Shown one piece after another: positions 18,779-27,530 of a stretch of 59,486 nucleotides of DNA (within the stretch, counting starts at the first letter, position 1; every line of letters begins with the position of its first letter). This DNA is from Fischerella muscicola SAG 1427-1 = PCC 73103 (GTDB taxonomy: Bacteria > Cyanobacteriota > Cyanobacteriia > Cyanobacteriales > Nostocaceae), in NCBI RefSeq assembly GCF_000317245.1, contig NZ_AJLJ01000015.1, positions 1 to 59,486 on the forward strand. Direction: 5' to 3'. The notes beneath the pieces were generated by a model that saw nothing but the letters and a program-made list of their open reading frames with translations, was not told the origin of the DNA and searched no databases. The translations under genes and the position numbers were made by a program.

Positions 18779-19879
18779 ATGACATATTTAAAAGCCAAAT
18801 TGCAGTCTCAGAACTGGCGCTTGAGTAAAATTTCCCTGATATTGGGAATATTTCTTGTTATTGAAACTCTAGAATATTCCACACCAAATGACTATGTATT
18901 TGGATATCTTCACAGTGGGGCAATTTTATTAGTAAATTCTTGGTTTGGTGAAAAAGCAAATGTACAGGCGACATTTGTTGCTGTTTGCTTAACAATGTTA
19001 AATGTGTGGATACCAGGAAGAGAAGCTATTAGAATTTCGACAATTGCAAGTCGAGTGATTGCTTCTATGGCTTTGATACTGACAGGATTTTTGAGTCAAC
19101 GTTTGCGACGTTCCCAACAAGCTATTGCTTTGACTCAAGCTAAGTTAGAATCACAAGAACAATTAGTCAGACTGCGAGAAGATTTTGCTTCTACTCTTAC
19201 TCACGATCTTAAAACACCGTTGTTGGGAGCAATTGAAACAATCAAAGCATTTCAGGAAGAAAAATTTGGTACTGTTTCACCAGTACAGCAGAAAGTTCTA
19301 GCCACAATGGAACGCAGTCACGAAACTTCTCTACAATTTGTTGAAACTTTGCTGGATGTGTATCGTAACGATACTGAAGGTTTGAAATTAAATTTAAACC
19401 CAGTTGATTTAGTGGTGATCGCAGAAAATGTTGCTGGTAACTTAGCTACTTTAGCGGCTAATCGTCGTGTTTATACCACTTTTAGCTATGGAGACTCAGA
19501 TTTTCGACAATCTTTATGGGTGTTAGGTGATACTCTGCAACTAGAAAGAGTTTTTACTAATCTTTTGGTAAATGCGATTAACCATTCTCGGCGCGGAGGC
19601 CATGTGGAAGTGGTGTTAGAATCCCAAGCATCTTACCAAATCGTCAAAATACTAGATACTGGCGCAGGTATCTTATCTAATGAATTTTCCCATTTATTTG
19701 AAAGATTTTACCAAGGACATAGCGATCGCCAAGCTAAAGGTTCTGGATTAGGGCTTTATCTATCTCGCCAAATTATCGAAGCCCACGGTGGTACAATTTG
19801 GGCAGAGAACCGAGTACACTCAACTGGAGCAATCTTTGGTTTTAAACTCCCAGTTTATCCTCATTCAATAAATAGCTAA
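18779..19879 (+). CDS. Membrane-bound sensor histidine kinase
   Basis: A 366-residue kinase. The N-terminal 105 residues hold about three hydrophobic segments and no extended periplasmic domain, so the sensor is probably within the membrane. A short coiled linker leads to the HisKA box with the phospho-accepting His in ASTLTHDLKTPL (about residue 142). The ATPase domain has the N box NLLVNAINHS, G1 DTGAGI, F box FERFYQ and G2 GSGLGLYLS. A LuxR-type response regulator begins 42 bp downstream, forming a two-component pair. It is transcribed away from kdpA. It is not KdpD: the Usp/KdpD N-terminal domain is absent. Confidence 0.93.
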   Translation: MTYLKAKLQSQNWRLSKISLILGIFLVIETLEYSTPNDYVFGYLHSGAILLVNSWFGEKANVQATFVAVCLTMLNVWIPGREAIRISTIASRVIASMALILTGFLSQRLRRSQQAIALTQAKLESQEQLVRLREDFASTLTHDLKTPLLGAIETIKAFQEEKFGTVSPVQQKVLATMERSHETSLQFVETLLDVYRNDTEGLKLNLNPVDLVVIAENVAGNLATLAANRRVYTTFSYGDSDFRQSLWVLGDTLQLERVFTNLLVNAINHSRRGGHVEVVLESQASYQIVKILDTGAGILSNEFSHLFERFYQGHSDRQAKGSGLGLYLSRQIIEAHGGTIWAENRVHSTGAIFGFKLPVYPHSINS

Positions 19880-19921
19880 TAACTATAAAACTGCTAACTG
19901 ATAACTGATAACTGTTCCCTA

Positions 19922-20587
19922 ATGGCTTCTACCACACTCAAAATTCTTCTAGTTGAAGATGATGAACTTTTTCGCCTGGGATTGCGCGTCAGATTGCAAC
20001 AAGAACCAGGGTTAGAAATTATTGCTGAGACAGAAGACGGTGAAACAGCAGTTGAGTTAGCCAAAGAACATGCTCTTGATATTGTACTTTTAGATGTGGG
20101 ATTGCCGGGTATTGGAGGTATTGAAGCATGTCGCCAAATTAAACAGCTACATCCCCAACTTCCAGTATTAGTTTTGACTTCCCATTTCCAAAAACCCTTA
20201 ATTTCACGGTTAATTGCAGCCGGCGCACAAGGCTATTGTTTGAAAGGAATTGCTGCGGAAAAATTAGTGTTAGCGTTACGTTCTGTAGCTGCGGGTGCAT
20301 CTTGGTGGGATGAAACAGCAACTCAAGAAATTCGTTCCAAGTTTGAGTCAATTCCTACGGAAAAAAATATCGAAAATCTACCCGTCACCATAAATACACT
20401 CACACAACGAGAACAGGAAATTCTCTCACTCATCGCCCAAGGAAAAACAAATCAAGAAATAGCTGAAGCACTATATATTACAACAGGTACAGTTAGAGTT
20501 CATGTTCATGCAATTTTACATAAATTAGAAGTACGCGATCGCACTCAAGCAGTTATCATCGCCATGCAAACAGGTTTGATTAAATGA
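19922..20587 (+). CDS. NarL/FixJ-type response regulator
   Basis: A 221-residue protein with an N-terminal receiver domain: the acidic pair in LLVEDDELFRLG, phospho-acceptor Asp in IVLLDVGLPGIGG, Thr/Ser at VLVLTSHF and Lys at YCLKGIA. A LuxR-type helix-turn-helix lies near the C-terminus, LTQREQEILSLIAQGKTNQEIAEAL, followed by ITTGTVRVHVHAILHKL. It is the partner of the kinase 42 bp upstream. Targets are unknown; the divergent kdp operon is the nearest candidate (inference). Confidence 0.94.
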   Translation: MASTTLKILLVEDDELFRLGLRVRLQQEPGLEIIAETEDGETAVELAKEHALDIVLLDVGLPGIGGIEACRQIKQLHPQLPVLVLTSHFQKPLISRLIAAGAQGYCLKGIAAEKLVLALRSVAAGASWWDETATQEIRSKFESIPTEKNIENLPVTINTLTQREQEILSLIAQGKTNQEIAEALYITTGTVRVHVHAILHKLEVRDRTQAVIIAMQTGLIK

Positions 20588-20603
20588 TGAGTCGCGGGTG
20601 TTC

Positions 20604-20636
20604 AGATCCCCGACTTTTTAAAAAAGTCGGGGATCT
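20604..20636. repeat. 33-bp palindrome (poly-T loop variant)
   Basis: AGATCCCCGACTTTTT pairs with its reverse complement. It lies 17 bp after the response-regulator stop, between convergent genes (topoisomerase on the other strand), where it could serve as a bidirectional terminator. The stem has a T-run inside rather than after it, so a classic rho-independent terminator is not shown. Confidence 0.8.
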
Positions 20637-20703
20637 ATACTACAGTCGCAAACACAACAAGAATATTCAGGTTTCAAAGACAAACTCCAATCCCCTTTCC
20701 CCT

Positions 20704-22884
20704 TCATCCTTTCAACTCCCCAAACTTGGGACTCCACCACCCTTTCTGTGTCTTGAAATAAGCGACGTCTTTATGTTTCTGGTCACTGCGGGACTTGGGG
20801 TTTGAACACCGCAGCATGGTTTTATTCTGTCCATCTTTGATATAGCTGTACTCCTCCAAAGGTTTTTTGCATACTGGACAAGGATAGGTGGTTATATTAG
20901 CTGGAGGTTTTTGCAGATTTGCATTTTTATCTTTAGTTGTTTGAGAACGGGGTGCTTCCCAAGTTTTGGTGTATTCACTCCAAAACAAGACGACATTTTC
21001 ACACCCACTCACACATTTGAGAAAGTATTTCTTTTTGACTTTATTGCTAGGAATTTTGGCTAAATGGTTTTTGCACTCAGGACAGCGAGTTCTGGAAGTC
21101 TCAAATTTTCGTTCATTTACAGCAGATGCTTTGGTGCTATTTGCAGAACTCGATGAACTCACAGGTACTGTTTTGGCTTTGATTAATGCTGGTGCAAAGT
21201 AATTCTGATGCCAATTTGTGAGATAATGCTGCCAAGGTTGTTTTCCAGAAGCGATCGCATCCAGAGCATCTTCCATTTTGGCAGTAAATTCTGTTTCTAA
21301 TAAATCTGGTAAGGCTTTTTGCAAAAAATCATCGACTTCTAAACCCAAACTTGTTGGTTGGAGGTTCTCTTTCGTCAGCTGGACGTAATCTCGTTTTTTT
21401 AAAGTTGCGATTGTGGGAGAATAAGTACTTGGGCGACCAATTCCTTTACGCTCCATGAGTTGGACTAGTTTTGGTTCACTGTAACGTGGTGGCGGTTGAG
21501 TTTGTTTTTTCTCGTGAGCTGCATTCTCCAAACTTAACATCTGTCCTTTTTGCAAGTTAGGCAGAATTGTATCTTTGCTGAGGTTTGACCAGTAGCGAGT
21601 ATAACCGAGAAATTCGACTATTTGTCCTCTCGCTTGCCAGAGCAAATCTCCAGACTGGGTAATCACGAGAGTTTTCCGCAGAATTGCGGGACGACATTGG
21701 GATGCGATCGCTCGTTTCCAAATCAGCACATACAAGTTAAACTCATCAGAAGTCAGTTCTAGTCGCAATTGAGCGGAAGGACGAAACACATCTGTGGGAC
21801 GAATCGCTTCGTGTGCTTCCTGAGCTGTTTTACTACTGCGATGTCTGGCTGTTTGCGGTGGGACATTTTCTGGGTCATTTTGCTCCAACCATTGACGCGC
21901 ACTGGCGCAGAACTCAGGACTCAACATCACTGAGTCTGTCCGCATGTAAGTTATTAAACCCGCTTCATACAACTTTTGAGCGACAAGCATTGTCTTTTCA
22001 GGTGCAAACCGCAATCTGGAACCAGCAGCTTGCTGAAGTGTCGAAGTAATGAAGGGTGGAGGTGGTTGGCGATTAACGGTTTTTCCTTCATATTGCACAA
22101 CTTGATGGGGATGGCGTTTTGCTTCCTCAACTAAGCGTGTAGCTTCGGCTTCCGAAAGAACACGGGTAGACTCGGTAATTTCTGTGGCATTTACCGCCGT
22201 ATCATCATGAACTTCAGTTTCCTGTTTCGGTTCTTGTTTGGGAGCATTGACTGTTCCTTTGTAGAAAGCGCGGAACCCTTCAGCGTAGTCTACCCAAACA
22301 CTCCAATAATCTTGGGGAACAAAAGAAATAATTTCTCTCTCGCGTTGGCAAATTAAGTGTAAAGTAGCACTTTGGACTCGTCCAACACTCTTGGCTCCAT
22401 TATTTAACGCCCAAACTAAGGGACTACCTTTATAACCTACCAGTTTATCTAAGCAATCTCGACACAATCCTGCTCCAATTAAATTAGAGTCAAGTTTTCT
22501 CGGATTAGCGATCGCACTTCTAACCGCAGATTCTGTAATCTCTGTATAAACAACTCGTTTTGGTTCTTTTAATCCTAAAGCTTCTTTGAGATGCCAAGCA
22601 ATGGTTTCCCCTTCTCGGTCTGGATCTGTGGCTAAGATCACTTCTTTGACTTGTTTAACAGCAGTCTTCAGTTGTTGAATCGTTTCTTTGGCTTGCTGGT
22701 TGCGGGGTATATAGCGACACTGGACGCGATCACCATCCATAGTAAAGCCCAGAGAATCTTCACCTTCATTGCTGAGTTCCCGGATATGACCACAACTAGC
22801 ACGTACAATCCACTCAGATCCGAGGATTTGACTGAGTTTTTTAACTTTTCCAGGAGATTCAACAACAAGAAGGCGTTTAGGCAT
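20704..22884 (-). CDS. Type IA DNA topoisomerase (topoisomerase I-like)
   Basis: Relaxes negative supercoils. The 726-residue protein opens with the Toprim domain: KRLLVVESPGKVKKL at the start and ATDPDREGETIAWHL around residues 85-98. The catalytic tyrosine is Tyr313 in GLITYMRTDSV, and KGIGRPSTYSPTI is also present. Two four-cysteine zinc-ribbon motifs near the C-terminus (CPECKNHL...LKCVSGC and CPVCKKPL...LRCSNP) are typical of TopA tails. It is shorter than main cyanobacterial TopA proteins (over 850 residues as I recall), so this may be the second type IA enzyme. I therefore leave the symbol blank. Confidence 0.93.
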   Translation of the reverse strand: MPKRLLVVESPGKVKKLSQILGSEWIVRASCGHIRELSNEGEDSLGFTMDGDRVQCRYIPRNQQAKETIQQLKTAVKQVKEVILATDPDREGETIAWHLKEALGLKEPKRVVYTEITESAVRSAIANPRKLDSNLIGAGLCRDCLDKLVGYKGSPLVWALNNGAKSVGRVQSATLHLICQREREIISFVPQDYWSVWVDYAEGFRAFYKGTVNAPKQEPKQETEVHDDTAVNATEITESTRVLSEAEATRLVEEAKRHPHQVVQYEGKTVNRQPPPPFITSTLQQAAGSRLRFAPEKTMLVAQKLYEAGLITYMRTDSVMLSPEFCASARQWLEQNDPENVPPQTARHRSSKTAQEAHEAIRPTDVFRPSAQLRLELTSDEFNLYVLIWKRAIASQCRPAILRKTLVITQSGDLLWQARGQIVEFLGYTRYWSNLSKDTILPNLQKGQMLSLENAAHEKKQTQPPPRYSEPKLVQLMERKGIGRPSTYSPTIATLKKRDYVQLTKENLQPTSLGLEVDDFLQKALPDLLETEFTAKMEDALDAIASGKQPWQHYLTNWHQNYFAPALIKAKTVPVSSSSSANSTKASAVNERKFETSRTRCPECKNHLAKIPSNKVKKKYFLKCVSGCENVVLFWSEYTKTWEAPRSQTTKDKNANLQKPPANITTYPCPVCKKPLEEYSYIKDGQNKTMLRCSNPKSRSDQKHKDVAYFKTQKGWWSPKFGELKG

Positions 22885-23003
22885 GATACCTAACCTATGG
22901 ATGTGACTTAAAAATAAGTTCTTAGTTTTTTATAGTACACTTGTTTGACATTTTGTGATTCACGTCTCAATCTGAACTACCCTGGACAAGGAGAATACAA
23001 ACC

Positions 23004-23254
23004 GTTTTTGTCCCCGTTGAGGGGAAGTGTTTTGGAAAGGATTGATATCAAACCTCCGGGAAATGTAGTTGCTGAAATGTTTTCATCCCCTTTCGGGGCG
23101 ATGTGATTGTAAAGCCAAAAGCAAAATGCTGCGGGAACTGGGTATGGATTGTTTCCATCCCCTTTCGGGGCGATGTGATTGTAAAGTCGACGTTGTTTAT
23201 AAAAGAAAATGACTCAATGTTTGCATCCCCTTTCGGGGCGGTGTGATTGTAAAG
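23004..23254. CRISPR. Short, decayed CRISPR array: four 36-bp repeats
   Basis: Repeats lie at 23004-23039 (strongly degenerate), 23079-23114, 23151-23186 and 23219-23254, all exactly 36 bp. Spacers are 39, 36 and 32 bp. The three good repeats share CATCCCCTTTCGGGGCG, which forms a small hairpin, and end in TGTGATTGTAAAG. Each differs by one to three bases, so the array is drifting. No cas gene is in the window. The array is either an orphan served in trans or a relic. Confidence 0.85.
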
Positions 23255-23344
23255 AGTTCACATCTAGAAAGCTTACACAGACAGGATTTTAGACTCCCTA
23301 ATCGACACACTCCTGAAAAAGGGAAAAATATTTTCAGGAATTTG

Positions 23345-23584
23345 TCAATTTAGCAGCTTGAAAACCTTGCCGTACATGGTATCGACACACTTCAACGAAC
23401 TTATGTGGTTTTCAAGGTTCGGGCGGAGTGTGTCGATGAGGTTCGAGACACTTGAATCAGAGTATGATCCGTCACCCTTGTTTGTCAAGTTTTTGACACA
23501 ATCAACACTTTCATTTCTAACAAAAGTTGCAATTTCAGGGTGTTCTGAGATCTTATTTTTCCTCAGATTCCTTAAGTTGTTCAA
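23345..23584 (-). CDS. Short ORF of unknown status downstream of an RHH-like ORF
   Basis: A 79-residue frame starting at TTG. It overlaps the last 32 bases of the ribbon-helix-helix-like ORF (23553-23699) in another frame. Composition is protein-like (VKNLTNKGDGSYSDSSVSNLIDTLRPNL) but I recognise nothing. The DNA underneath carries repeated ATCGACACACT motifs in inverted orientation (about 23298, 23380 and 23431), so it may be non-coding. Confidence 0.25.
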   Translation of the reverse strand: MNNLRNLRKNKISEHPEIATFVRNESVDCVKNLTNKGDGSYSDSSVSNLIDTLRPNLENHISSLKCVDTMYGKVFKLLN

Positions 23585-23699
23585 TCATAAAGCAGATTTG
23601 AGCTGACATTGATCGCTTCTGCTTATTGCAATACTGTTTAAACCACTCAAACAGTGGATCTGGAATTGTGATACTAGTCCGGCTCAGTTTTTCAGTCAA
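23553..23699 (-). CDS. Small ribbon-helix-helix-like ORF (48 aa, TTG start)
   Basis: Reading the minus strand from TTG at 23697-23699 gives a 48-residue protein ending at TAA (23553-23555). The start has GAGGA eight bases upstream. The sequence RTSITIPDPLFEWFKQYCNK then RSMSAQICFMIEQLKES has the beta strand, helix and second helix of small MetJ/Arc-type DNA-binding proteins, often antitoxins. No clear toxin partner is adjacent; the overlapping 79-residue frame downstream is the only candidate. It may be a remnant of a toxin-antitoxin locus. Confidence 0.45.
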   Translation of the reverse strand: MTEKLSRTSITIPDPLFEWFKQYCNKQKRSMSAQICFMIEQLKESEEK

Positions 23700-23820
23700 A
23701 GCATTATTTCCTCAATCGACATATCTAGTATAGCTAATGATAGCTAGAATATACAATATTAATAAATAATATTTAAAAAGGTATTGCAAATAAGAATCAG
23801 TCGTATTAATATACAAATAA

Positions 23821-23857
23821 GAGAGGCGTTCCCACCTGCAAGTAGACAACGCCTCTC
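23821..23857. repeat. 10-bp-arm inverted repeat
   Basis: GAGAGGCGTT (23821-23830) and AACGCCTCTC (23848-23857) are perfect reverse complements, 17 bases apart, in a region without a convincing gene. A hairpin is possible; no T-run follows. Confidence 0.5.
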
Positions 23858-24002
23858 CCACTCAACCTTTATTAGTAAGGTCTTATTTATATATGATGCC
23901 ACAAACTATAATTTGTCAAACACCTACGAGAGGCTTATTAAATTTAACTCACGCTCGTCAAATTCGATTTTGCGATCTTTATATCCGAATGTCTTGGTAA
24001 TT

Positions 24003-24108
24003 TGTCTGTTTTATTACCTGGAGTAATGGCGATGAGCAAACTTTTGACGGTAAAGATGCTAAAGTTATTGCTCAAACAGTGAAAAAAATTACACAAACTA
24101 AATATTGA
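24003..24108 (+). pseudogene. Possible C-terminal gene fragment
   Basis: The frame ending at TGA 24106-24108 reads SNGDEQTFDGKDAKVIAQTV followed by KKITQTKY. This has normal protein composition, but the frame is not preceded by a start codon with a ribosome site. It looks like the tail of a decayed gene, which I could not identify. Confidence 0.25.
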
Positions 24109-24131
24109 GCCAGTGTTACCTTGAAAGGGAA

Positions 24132-24164
24132 AGATCCCCGACTTCTCTAAGAAGTCGGGGATCT
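24132..24164. repeat. 33-bp palindrome
   Basis: AGATCCCCGACTTCTC is paired with AAGAAGTCGGGGATCT, with one change at the centre. Same family as the copies at 14321, 18646, 20604 and 35248. It lies 203 bp upstream of ureF. Confidence 0.85.
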
Positions 24165-24366
24165 GATGTATTGATGAGCGATCGCATTCCGAGAAACCGT
24201 TACGCACTTACCAAATTCACGTTCACTCTAAGAAATAGCGATCGCAAACAAAGCCAATTCAATTCTTAGTACTCAGATTTTCGGTGCGTTAGGACTAGTA
24301 TGCTAAGATGCCTTGGTACATGACCAAAGGCAGTTAAGCGAAGTTTTCCCTATCAGCTAAAAACAG

Positions 24367-25062
24367 ATGCACATGGACACCATCACTCTTAGCGATCCTA
24401 ATCTGTTGTGTCTGTTGCAACTGGCTAGTCCGAGTTTACCAGTAGGCGGATATAGTTATTCTGAAGGATTAGAAACTTTAGTTGAAGATGGCGCGATCGC
24501 TCATCCAGAAAATCTCAAGCATTGGATAGAAATGGAATTGCGTTATGGGGCGATTCGCATCGAAGCAGCTGTGATGCTCCGAGGCTATCATTCAGTACAG
24601 GCGAGAGATTTCCAGAGTTTATCAAATTGGAATCATTGGTTATCGGCGGCGAGGGAAACCGAAGAATTACGCGCTTCGAGTTTGGGAATGGGGCGATCGC
24701 TCATGCGTTTGCTAGTCGAATTACAACCACAAATTCAAGCGATCGCCGATGCTGTAGGTAATTCTTGTAATTATGCGATCGCTTTTAGTATTGCTGCTGC
24801 CCATTGGCAAATAAATATACAAGCAGCATTACTAGGATATCTATATTCTTGGGCAAACAATTTAATTACCGCAGCAGTCAAACTCGTTCCTCTTGGTCAA
24901 ACTTCCGGGCAAAAATTATTACTAGAACTACAGCCTTTACTTAGTCACACCACCACACAAATTCTAAATTTAGAAGATGATGAACTCAGTTGCTGTACTT
25001 GGGGATTATCTTTGGCGAGTATGAGACATGAAACGCTGTATACAAGGCTGTTTAGGAGCTAG
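24367..25062 (+). CDS. ureF: Urease accessory protein UreF
   Basis: UreF is part of the UreDFG complex that activates apo-urease. The 231-residue, mostly helical protein has the family opening LLQLASPSLPVGGYSYSEGLE, the segment RETEELRASSLGMGRSLMRLL, and a C-terminal part around ITAAVKLVPLGQTSGQKLL. ATG at 24367 or 24373 could start it. The HD hydrolase gene begins five bases after its stop, so the two are co-transcribed. UreG, which usually follows UreF, is missing here, and ureE is far away. Confidence 0.94.
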   Translation: MHMDTITLSDPNLLCLLQLASPSLPVGGYSYSEGLETLVEDGAIAHPENLKHWIEMELRYGAIRIEAAVMLRGYHSVQARDFQSLSNWNHWLSAARETEELRASSLGMGRSLMRLLVELQPQIQAIADAVGNSCNYAIAFSIAAAHWQINIQAALLGYLYSWANNLITAAVKLVPLGQTSGQKLLLELQPLLSHTTTQILNLEDDELSCCTWGLSLASMRHETLYTRLFRS

Positions 25063-25067
25063 TCAAT

Positions 25068-25706
25068 ATGCAAATTAATCGACTGACTCAACAAATTCAA
25101 TTCATTATAGAAATTGACAAACTCAAACAAATTTTACGTCAAACTTTGCTGACAGATAGCTCGCGTCGGGAAAACAGTGCTGAACACTCTTGGCATATCG
25201 CAATCATGGCGATAATTTTAGCAGAATATGCTCCAGCCGAAACTGATATCTTACGGGCAATTAAAATGCTGCTCATTCACGATTTAGTCGAAATACATGC
25301 AGGTGATACCTTCTGCTATGATTTGCAAGGAAATTTGAGCAAAGCAGAAAAAGAAACTGAAGCAGCAGAAAAACTATTCGGACTTTTACCTGTAGATCAA
25401 GAGAGTGAATTACGTTCTTTGTGGGAAGAATTTGAACTACAGCAAACACCAACTGCTCATTTTGCCGCAGCTTTAGATCGTATTCAACCTGTACTGCACA
25501 ATCAACAAACTCAAGGCGGAACTTGGCGGATTCATAATATTTCCCGTGATCAAGTCATGCGACGTGTAGCCCCGGTAGAAGAAGGTACGCCCGAATTATG
25601 GCCTTTTATTCAGCAATTAATAGATGATTGTGTTGCAGCAGGTTATTTGCAAACCACCAATGACTATTGTACAGACGCAATTAATTGCGTCTCTAATGAC
25701 AATTGA
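25068..25706 (+). CDS. HD-domain phosphohydrolase
   Basis: A 212-residue protein with an HD domain close to the YfbR/5'-deoxynucleotidase type. Metal ligands are His40 in NSAEHSWHIAIMA, His71-Asp72 in LIHDLVEIHAGD, and a later Asp in ALDRIQPVLHN. It probably removes phosphate from nucleotides. It directly follows ureF. The last fourteen residues (DYCTDAINCVSNDN) are encoded by a dispersed palindromic repeat at 25673-25692 plus flanks, so the native C-terminus has been replaced or extended by repeat sequence. Confidence 0.88.
   Translation: MQINRLTQQIQFIIEIDKLKQILRQTLLTDSSRRENSAEHSWHIAIMAIILAEYAPAETDILRAIKMLLIHDLVEIHAGDTFCYDLQGNLSKAEKETEAAEKLFGLLPVDQESELRSLWEEFELQQTPTAHFAAALDRIQPVLHNQQTQGGTWRIHNISRDQVMRRVAPVEEGTPELWPFIQQLIDDCVAAGYLQTTNDYCTDAINCVSNDN
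25673..25692. repeat. Dispersed 20-bp palindrome within coding sequence
   Basis: AGACGCAATTAATTGCGTCT is a perfect palindrome. With its flanks TTGTAC and CTAATGAC it matches the reverse orientation of the repeat at 16530-16549 and 50253-50272. Here it encodes the C-terminus of the HD-domain protein. Confidence 0.85.
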
Positions 25707-25785
25707 CCAACATCAGTGTATTCACCATTTATTTTCTAAAAACTTGTTACATTAAAATTAAATCGCTTGACTGGAGTATTTATCC

Positions 25786-27129
25786 ATGCTTGAGGCGGGG
25801 CAAATATTGCGCGTTCGCGAAGCGACTCCACAAGAGTCTCGCTACCAACTCAAACAAAAATTAGGACAAAATGCAGGGCGTCAAACCTGGTTAGCTGAGG
25901 ATCTCGCAACTCAACCAGCAGAATTAGTCATAGTCAAGTTTTTAGCCTTTGGTGATCAGGTACATTGGGATGATTTGAAACTGTTTGAGCGGGAAGCAGA
26001 TGTTCTCAAACAATTAAACCATGCTCGTATTCCTAAGTACCGCGATTATTTTTCGATTGATGATCGTATTCTCTGGTTTGCTTTAGTTCAACAATATATT
26101 CCTGGTTCATCTCTCAAAGAATTACTCAATCAAAGACAAAAATTTACTGAAGAACAAGTCCTAAAAATTGCCTCTGATGTTTTAGAAATTCTGATTTATT
26201 TACACTCATTAATTCCCCATGTTCTACATCGCGATATTAAACCCAGTAATTTAATATTGGGTGAAGATCAACAAGTTTACTTGGTTGATTTTGGTGCTGT
26301 ACAAGATCGAGCCACAGCCCAAGGAGCTACTTTTACAGTAGTGGGGACTTATGGATATGCACCAATCGAACAATTTGGTGGTCGAGCAGTTCCAGCTTCC
26401 GATCTTTATGCTTTGGGAGCAACATTAATTCATTTAGTTACAGGTACTTCTCCCGCCGATTTACCACAGCGAAATATGCGGATTCAATTTAGCGATCGCA
26501 CTAATTTAAGTCCTCATTTTCTACGCTGGCTAGAAACCCTCACCGAACCAGATGTCGAACAAAGATTTAACACAGCGCATCAAGCTTTAGAAGTTCTCAA
26601 CGCTCGTCTAACCACTCACTCTCCTGGTATAGTTTCTCAACCTCATGGTAGCCGGATTCATCTGAAAAAAACAGCTAATTATCTAGCAATTAAAATTCCC
26701 GCACGAGGAATACAATCTTCCGATAGTTTTTTATTATTTTTTGTGAGTTTATGGTATGGAATTCTGCTTTTGTTCACGAGAGGTATTTTCCATCCTTTTT
26801 TATTAATTCATTGGATGGTTGGTTTATTACCACTGAGTATGTTGCTATTTCCTGCTTTCGGAGAAGTATATATTCGTTTTGACCATAAATATTTTTTCAT
26901 GGAGTGGGAATTATTTGGTCAATGCTATCGCAGAAAGCGAGGAAATACTTCAGCGATTCACGATGTCTGTGTCAATCGTGAATCAATTTCTGTGAATCAT
27001 CGACCCTTGATGGCAATTAGTATTGAAGCAGGAGTTCAAAAATACAAATTTGGTGCATTTAGTCCAGAAATAGCTGATGTAGAACAGCAATGGTTAGTTA
27101 AAGAAATTAAAGATTGGTTAGGACTTTGA
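25786..27129 (+). CDS. Membrane-anchored serine/threonine protein kinase
   Basis: A 447-residue Hanks-type kinase. The ATP lysine is Lys51 (VIVKFLAF) with partner Glu70, the catalytic loop is HRDIKPSN (Asp150, Asn155), and DFG starts at Asp168. An activation segment and APIEQFGG follow. The glycine loop is poor (KLGQNAGRQTWLA), as in many cyanobacterial kinases. After residue 300 there are two membrane segments (about 318-360) and a C-terminal domain of about 85 residues with unknown role. Activity is expected because the catalytic residues are all present. Confidence 0.92.
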   Translation: MLEAGQILRVREATPQESRYQLKQKLGQNAGRQTWLAEDLATQPAELVIVKFLAFGDQVHWDDLKLFEREADVLKQLNHARIPKYRDYFSIDDRILWFALVQQYIPGSSLKELLNQRQKFTEEQVLKIASDVLEILIYLHSLIPHVLHRDIKPSNLILGEDQQVYLVDFGAVQDRATAQGATFTVVGTYGYAPIEQFGGRAVPASDLYALGATLIHLVTGTSPADLPQRNMRIQFSDRTNLSPHFLRWLETLTEPDVEQRFNTAHQALEVLNARLTTHSPGIVSQPHGSRIHLKKTANYLAIKIPARGIQSSDSFLLFFVSLWYGILLLFTRGIFHPFLLIHWMVGLLPLSMLLFPAFGEVYIRFDHKYFFMEWELFGQCYRRKRGNTSAIHDVCVNRESISVNHRPLMAISIEAGVQKYKFGAFSPEIADVEQQWLVKEIKDWLGL

Positions 27130-27530
27130 CGAAATACGGTTTTGCTGAAATTCTTAGCTTTTTAAACGCAGAGGGACGCGGAGGAAAGCGCGAAGGTTCG
27201 CAGAGTTTTTCTATATAGAATTAGCAATATCACAACCACTCACAAGTTTATACTTACGTGAAAAATCAGTCTAATCTGGTCGAAAAGTTCTTCTTTAGTA
27301 AAATTTACTTAAAGATAGCTGTAATGATATGGTGATCTAATAGACTAGTTGCTAGAATTACTGTAGGTAAAATTATCAGGTAGGGACTAGATAGTCCCCC
27401 TATATTTACTTAGATATTGCTTTTTTAATACTTAGACACAATTTAATTACCACGTTATTGTTTTTCGATTCCCCGATCCCGTTTCCCATTCCTATTGCTG
27501 GTGATTGAGAAAACTACATAAGAATAAGCA
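27130..27530. other. Spacer without a recognised gene
   Basis: Begins with an exon-like run reading 'cgcagagggacgcggaggaaagcgcgaagg', a heptamer-type intergenic repeat seen in many cyanobacterial spacers, followed by AT-rich sequence. No RNA gene or promoter can be named. Confidence 0.35.

Noticed and set aside
23784..24026. 80-residue plus-strand frame after the CRISPR array
   Set aside because: No ribosome site, runs through an inverted repeat, and no recognisable protein features.
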